Source: CAZUSO01 sp964622775
GTDB taxonomy: Bacteria; Bacteroidota; Bacteroidia; Chitinophagales; Chitinophagaceae
DNA length: 18,624 bases
Direction: 5' to 3'
Assembly: GCA_964622775.1 (NCBI GenBank)
Contig: CAZUSO010000058.1
Location: 1 to 18,624 of the forward strand
Below the pieces are notes generated by a model, which did no database searches, had not been told where the DNA came from, and saw only the letters and a list, made by a program, of their open reading frames with translations. Position 1 is the first letter of the stretch; each line of letters begins with the position of its first letter. The position numbers and the translations under genes are program-made. Positions 14,529 to 18,624 of the stretch are shown here, in pieces.

Positions 14529-15398
14529 TTATTTCCATCTTTTTCCAAGGTTAAGACCTACGAAAAAACACATTTGGTACGGACAGGCTTTTCGGTCAGC
14601 CATGATAGCTATATTTTTAACGTAATAAGCAAACTGTCCGCCGACGGTTACAGATTTTACAAAAGCCTGCGGCCTCCCCGGGTCAATGATAAACATCGCC
14701 TCCGTAAATAAACCCGGAATCAGCTTGCTTTCACTAATACCCCTGCTCCATTTATCGGCGCCTAAAATCTTATGAGGGTCAAGGAAAAGTGCTGCATTAT
14801 GCTCATCGTATTGCTCTGAACGAATATGGCTGACCGGGTCGGGATTATATTCGGTATAGATAAGATTAAGATAAACGGGCTTCAGTACCGCAAATGAAGG
14901 CCCTGCGGCATATCTGAAGCTTACCGAAGCATGGCCGTCCAGCAGGGCAGGGAATAGCAACTGCTCCCTGCCGTAGCCGACCTGTAAAGTATAAACATAA
15001 TTCAGCTTGCCGGCAAGAAAAGGCCGGAACGGCCCCAGCTCCCGGTAATCATCACCGCTGCGCTGCTGCTTTATTTCCTTTTCATGGCGTATCTCGGAGC
15101 ATTGCAGGAGCCAAACCGTCTTTTTGCCTGCCGACCTTTGACGCGTATAATAAATGCCGCCCGTCCAGCCATTGGTATTTAATCGCCCGCCTGATGATAG
15201 GGCGTGGTTGTAATTGCTGTCCAGGCCCCATTGTAAAATATTGTCCTTCCAGCTTTTTACAACGCTTGTTTTTTTGCCTGCTTTATCTTTTACCTCCTGC
15301 ATTTTTTCCTTACTGTCATTCCATAATTTTTCCTGCGCTCCGGCACGACAAAAAGCGATAATACAAAGGGAAAACAATATGATGTACGGGTAAGACAA
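14529..15398 (-). CDS. Predicted exported beta-barrel-like protein of unknown function
   Basis: A 289-residue protein on the minus strand; I do not recognise a specific family. A hydrophobic segment (IILFSLCIIAFCRAGA) followed by QEKLW looks like a signal peptide with cleavage near residue 21. Many later segments alternate polar and aromatic or aliphatic residues (TGGIYYTRQR, YVYTLQVGYG, ASVSFRYAAG, VTVGGQFAYYV), and the end MCFFVGLNLGKRWK looks like a terminal barrel strand, so an outer-membrane protein is likely. The start is doubtful: this TTG gives a signal peptide without the usual positive n-region. The frame is open five codons further to a CTG (15411-15413), which would add KFRR. No ATG is available. 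It is divergent from the large gene starting at 15474. Confidence 0.75.
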   Translation of the reverse strand: MSYPYIILFSLCIIAFCRAGAQEKLWNDSKEKMQEVKDKAGKKTSVVKSWKDNILQWGLDSNYNHALSSGGRLNTNGWTGGIYYTRQRSAGKKTVWLLQCSEIRHEKEIKQQRSGDDYRELGPFRPFLAGKLNYVYTLQVGYGREQLLFPALLDGHASVSFRYAAGPSFAVLKPVYLNLIYTEYNPDPVSHIRSEQYDEHNAALFLDPHKILGADKWSRGISESKLIPGLFTEAMFIIDPGRPQAFVKSVTVGGQFAYYVKNIAIMADRKACPYQMCFFVGLNLGKRWK

Positions 15399-15473
15399 GC
15401 GGCGGAATTTCAGACAATATTACAAATTTTCAACTTAAACTATTTTCTTTGTTATTCCTTTGTGTCTCCAATC

Positions 15474-18383
15474 ATGAGGTTTACTCCATTCAAAATAATA
15501 TTTATCCTGCCGGCAGCGCTTCTGTGGTGCTGTTTCGTTACGGTAAAATACGCTACGGCACAAAAAAGCCAGCCCACTTATGAGCGGTTCCAGTATCATC
15601 ATTATAAATGGCAGTCGTTTTACACAAAGGACTATAAGCTCTACTTCCCCGATGGCTATGACAGCCTTTGCAAATTTGCAGCAGACCATTTGCCCGGAAT
15701 CATAAAAGACAGCAGGAAGGAAACCGGATTGTTTTCCCGGGCGCAACCCAATATTATCATCTATCCGTCGGTACCGCAATTATATGAAAGCAATATCGGG
15801 CTGTATGACCATAAGCAGCAAACCTTTCCGACTGTTGTTATAAAAGGCGGCCGGGTACTGATGGCGTTTACCGGCAGCTATGAACAATTTTTGATGCAGC
15901 TTAAAGAAGCCTGGCTAAGGGCTTGCTGGGAAGAGCGGTTCAGTCCGCCCGTTGATGTTGACGAGCAGTTAGGCGAGCGGGCACCGGCTTGCCCGGACTG
16001 GTTTAAGGAAGCATTTATTAAGTATTCGGTAAACGGCTGGACCTTACAGGATGAGGCAAGGCTGCATGATAAGATGGGAGCCAATAAGCCGGAAGACTGG
16101 CCGGAGCTTTTAAAGGGTGATTCCGTTTTGACGGGAAAAGCCCTGTGCTATTTTTTAGCGGTGCAATACCGGGGCGATGCAATCTTGCAACTGATATTTC
16201 AGTTCAAACAGGGTAAGTCATTGGCCAGAGCGGTAAGGTTGGTTTTCAAAAGAAATATCAATACGCTGGAGCGCGAGTGCCTGGCCTTTTACCGGCAACG
16301 CTATGCCGATATTGCTGCCGGAGCAAATACTGATAAGGTGGCGCAGATATTAAAACGCCATTTACAGGCAGATGAAAAGCTCCTGATGATTTATCCGAAT
16401 CCGAAACAACATAAAACAGCCTTTGTGATTGAGAAGGCAAACAAACGGATTGTTTATCTTATCAACGAAAATGACACCTTGATAAAGCGACCCCAAAAAG
16501 TAATGCATTATGCTTTACCACCCTGGTATCATAATTATCAAAGCAATAATTACCCGCTTGTTGCCTGGGGAAAAGACGGCGCAGGTCTGTTCATTACGGT
16601 TCCCGAAAAAGGAATCATTACCATTAAAGCTTATAATCTGTCCGGTTCCTTCATCCGGGAAAATAAGTTATACGGTGTAGATGGGGTCAATGATTTTGTT
16701 GAAGAAAGCAAAAACGACCGGATATTATCCGCATACAGAAAAGGGCGAAGCGATATCGTTCGTTATCATCCTCAAAAAGAGCGCTATACCCCGCTGACAG
16801 ATGACAGGGCAGACAATGTCCATTTAAAATACCATCCCGAAAACAATACCTACGCCTACCGTTCGGGCTTTCCTGCCGGAGGCACGGGTAAAGACAGCGC
16901 CGGAAAAACTTACGGCATTTACTTCAACAGCAATGGTGAGGAAAGCTTAAAGAAAGCCGATACCAGGTATGAACACTTTGAATGGGAACAACAGGACAAT
17001 AGCAATATATATTTTCAATGGATAGCGGAACAGCGGGCCATTGAAAGAACAAAAGACAGTATAGCCAGGCTGGAGCAGCAAGGGGAAGAAAACGATATTA
17101 ATGTGATGGGCAATATTTTAGAATACGCCAATAAAAGGGAAGCTGATGATACGCGACAAACACAGCAGGCACACGGCAGGCGGGTGCGGGACAGCCTGAA
17201 TGCGTCTCCGCTGTTCCGTGAAGAAAAAATATCACCTTACTTTCTGCAACTCTACCGCTCCTGGTACACGGCAAGAGTGAACAATGATTATTTTATCAAC
17301 CGCCTGCAACCTTTCCGGGGTTACCTGGGCACATTCAAATTCCCCGAAGTAGGCGCTATGATTGCATCAGGATTCAGCGACCTCTTTGAAAATTATCATT
17401 TCAATATCGGGTATAAGCTACCGGCAGGAACGGAAGGCAGCGATTTTTTTGTACGGTTTGAAAACACCAAACGTACGACAGACTGGCACCTGATGTATTT
17501 CAGGAAGGTAGAAAGCCTGCAGCCCGATGCTATCGGCGACTGGCAGGATGCACAGGGCAACCCGTACCCCACTATGGCAAAAGTAAAAACCTGGTATTTT
17601 GAAGCGGGAGTTTATTTCCCCTTTAATTATACCTGGGGATTAGAGGTTACGCCCGCATTGCGTAAAGGCAGGACGGTATTTCTTTCTACAAATAAGTACA
17701 GTCTTGATTTTGACGACCTGAAAGAATGGTGGAATATCAATACCGTCACACTTACGGGACACCATCTGCAACCCGTCATACCCCTGCTTTACAAAGGGTG
17801 GAAAATAAAAATATCGGGGGATGCGATAGCTTCTTATGGTAAAGGCGCCGAATTTATTTACGGTTTCAATACGCATTTGGAATACCATTTGCCTGTGGTA
17901 AATCACATTACTTTAGTTACGCAATTAAAAGCCGGCTATAGCGGCGGCGATGAAAATATCCTGTACAATTTTGGCGGAACGGATAATAACATTGTGCCAA
18001 GAGTAGATACCGCTGTACATTTTGCACAAAGCAGTCCCTATGCCTTTCAGCAATTGATAGGCGGATTAAGAGGCTATGAGCAAAACAGTATTTACGGCAA
18101 TTTATATGGTATGTTACAGGCGGATGTTTATTTTCCCATATTCTATTCGCTTATTCCGCTACGGACGGGTTTTCCTGCCATCCGAAACTTACAGTTAGGC
18201 ATCTTTACGGATATTGCCTGTGCAAAAGAAACCTGGAATACATCGAGCCCCGCCCGGAATAGCAGATATGCTTTTGGCTTTAGCGCCAGAACGGTACTGG
18301 CAGGTTATCCGGTACGATTTGATATTGCCTGGCCCGGCAGCTTTAATGCATCCTCGGTATGGTACCTGTCTTTTTCATTATAG
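15474..18383 (+). CDS. Large outer-membrane protein: peptidase-MA-like region, propeller-like region, C-terminal barrel
   Basis: A 969-residue exported protein. ATG 15474 is preferred over the GTG at 15462 because it gives a compact signal peptide (MRFTPFKIIF, core, cleavage near YATA/QKS). Residues about 30-290 resemble the peptidase-MA-like domain of Bacteroidota proteins annotated as TolB-like, including DWFKEAFIKY (175-184); an HExxH zinc motif is absent, so protease activity is not supported. Residues about 310-480 show short repeated beta blades typical of a propeller. A charged, helical stretch (about 513-590) leads to a C-terminal beta-rich region (about 600-969) with FPEVGAMIASGFSDLFENY and a final strand ending SVWYLSFSL, consistent with an outer-membrane barrel. 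Role unknown; envelope assembly or surface transport is a guess. Confidence 0.8.
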   Translation: MRFTPFKIIFILPAALLWCCFVTVKYATAQKSQPTYERFQYHHYKWQSFYTKDYKLYFPDGYDSLCKFAADHLPGIIKDSRKETGLFSRAQPNIIIYPSVPQLYESNIGLYDHKQQTFPTVVIKGGRVLMAFTGSYEQFLMQLKEAWLRACWEERFSPPVDVDEQLGERAPACPDWFKEAFIKYSVNGWTLQDEARLHDKMGANKPEDWPELLKGDSVLTGKALCYFLAVQYRGDAILQLIFQFKQGKSLARAVRLVFKRNINTLERECLAFYRQRYADIAAGANTDKVAQILKRHLQADEKLLMIYPNPKQHKTAFVIEKANKRIVYLINENDTLIKRPQKVMHYALPPWYHNYQSNNYPLVAWGKDGAGLFITVPEKGIITIKAYNLSGSFIRENKLYGVDGVNDFVEESKNDRILSAYRKGRSDIVRYHPQKERYTPLTDDRADNVHLKYHPENNTYAYRSGFPAGGTGKDSAGKTYGIYFNSNGEESLKKADTRYEHFEWEQQDNSNIYFQWIAEQRAIERTKDSIARLEQQGEENDINVMGNILEYANKREADDTRQTQQAHGRRVRDSLNASPLFREEKISPYFLQLYRSWYTARVNNDYFINRLQPFRGYLGTFKFPEVGAMIASGFSDLFENYHFNIGYKLPAGTEGSDFFVRFENTKRTTDWHLMYFRKVESLQPDAIGDWQDAQGNPYPTMAKVKTWYFEAGVYFPFNYTWGLEVTPALRKGRTVFLSTNKYSLDFDDLKEWWNINTVTLTGHHLQPVIPLLYKGWKIKISGDAIASYGKGAEFIYGFNTHLEYHLPVVNHITLVTQLKAGYSGGDENILYNFGGTDNNIVPRVDTAVHFAQSSPYAFQQLIGGLRGYEQNSIYGNLYGMLQADVYFPIFYSLIPLRTGFPAIRNLQLGIFTDIACAKETWNTSSPARNSRYAFGFSARTVLAGYPVRFDIAWPGSFNASSVWYLSFSL

Positions 18384-18451
18384 ACCTGGATTTTTTGAAT
18401 GACACAGTGAGTTTAACGCTGTCCGCCGGAACTATCTAAAAAGGGGTATTT

Positions 18452-18551
18452 CACATAAAGAACGCAACGGATAAAAAGAAACAAAGACTATGATATACTC
18501 ATTTTAATATGCTTATGTTGTAAGCTTTGTATTCTTGGTACACTTTGTGTG
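18452..18551. repeat. Imperfect inverted repeat of AAAG-rich dispersed sequence
   Basis: The left arm (18452-18478, beginning CACATAAAG and ending ATAAAAAG) resembles the reverse complement of the right arm (18525-18551, beginning CTTTGTATTC and ending TTTGTGTG) at roughly two thirds of 27 positions. The spacer is 46 bp. The wording (CACA, AAAG, ACGCAA) is like a low-complexity intergenic repeat widespread in Bacteroidota. No gene is seen from 18384 to the end of the window, which also contains TGTCCTCA twice near 18578 and 18612. Confidence 0.45.
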
Positions 18552-18624
18552 ACATAAACCGGCCTCGCCGTGGCAGATGTCCTCACCCACGATCACTCAG
18601 CGTGAATCCGTGTCCTCAGGGTGC

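Noticed and set aside
14282..14548. Short frames on both strands across 14202-14548
   Set aside because: They run through inverted repeats and have no coding features.
18555..18624. Possible RNA gene or rRNA fragment at the window end
   Set aside because: The sequence is GC-richer and has a TGTCCTCA duplication, but no tRNA arm or rRNA motif could be recognised.

Overview
This window looks like chromosomal DNA of a Bacteroidota bacterium, probably of the Chitinophagaceae or a near relative. The grounds are the alternative complex III genes fused and ordered as in that phylum, AT-rich leaders without Shine-Dalgarno sequences, a TAnnTTTG promoter-like motif, outer-membrane barrel proteins of Bacteroidota type, and intergenic repeats of a style common in these genomes. 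The assignment rests on recognising protein families by eye; no search was run.

Positions 1-12251 hold one respiratory gene cluster on the + strand: actA-actB-actC-actD-actE-actF-coxB-coxA. It ends in a strong intrinsic terminator at 12226-12251. ActABCDEF form alternative complex III, a quinol:cytochrome c oxidoreductase that replaces the bc1 complex. CoxB and CoxA are the CuA subunit and the haem a/a3-CuB subunit of an aa3-type oxidase. Together they describe a path from quinol (ActC/ActF) through Fe-S clusters (ActB) and c-haems (ActA/ActE) to CuA (CoxB) and oxygen (CoxA). ActA carries an extra N-terminal monohaem domain, CoxA a histidine-rich N-terminus, and a 458-bp gap splits actB from actC.

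Positions 12335-12985 encode a Nudix hydrolase of the CoA pyrophosphatase type. Positions 12986-14528 are an accessory stretch: a T-rich element that also occurs upstream of actC, a tandem array of 21-bp units (about 16 units, 13264-13599) whose open reading frame encodes basic heptads, a small hypothetical protein (13700-14059) with its own terminator, and a nested set of inverted repeats (14200-14409). This is the least explained part of the window.

Positions 14529-18383 hold two divergent envelope genes: a predicted barrel-like exported protein on the - strand and a 969-residue outer-membrane protein on the + strand (degenerate peptidase-MA-like region, propeller-like region, barrel). The last 240 bp hold an imperfect inverted repeat and no gene.

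The respiratory cluster is a known system. The candidates for something undescribed are the 21-bp array with its heptad frame and the nested inverted-repeat element.
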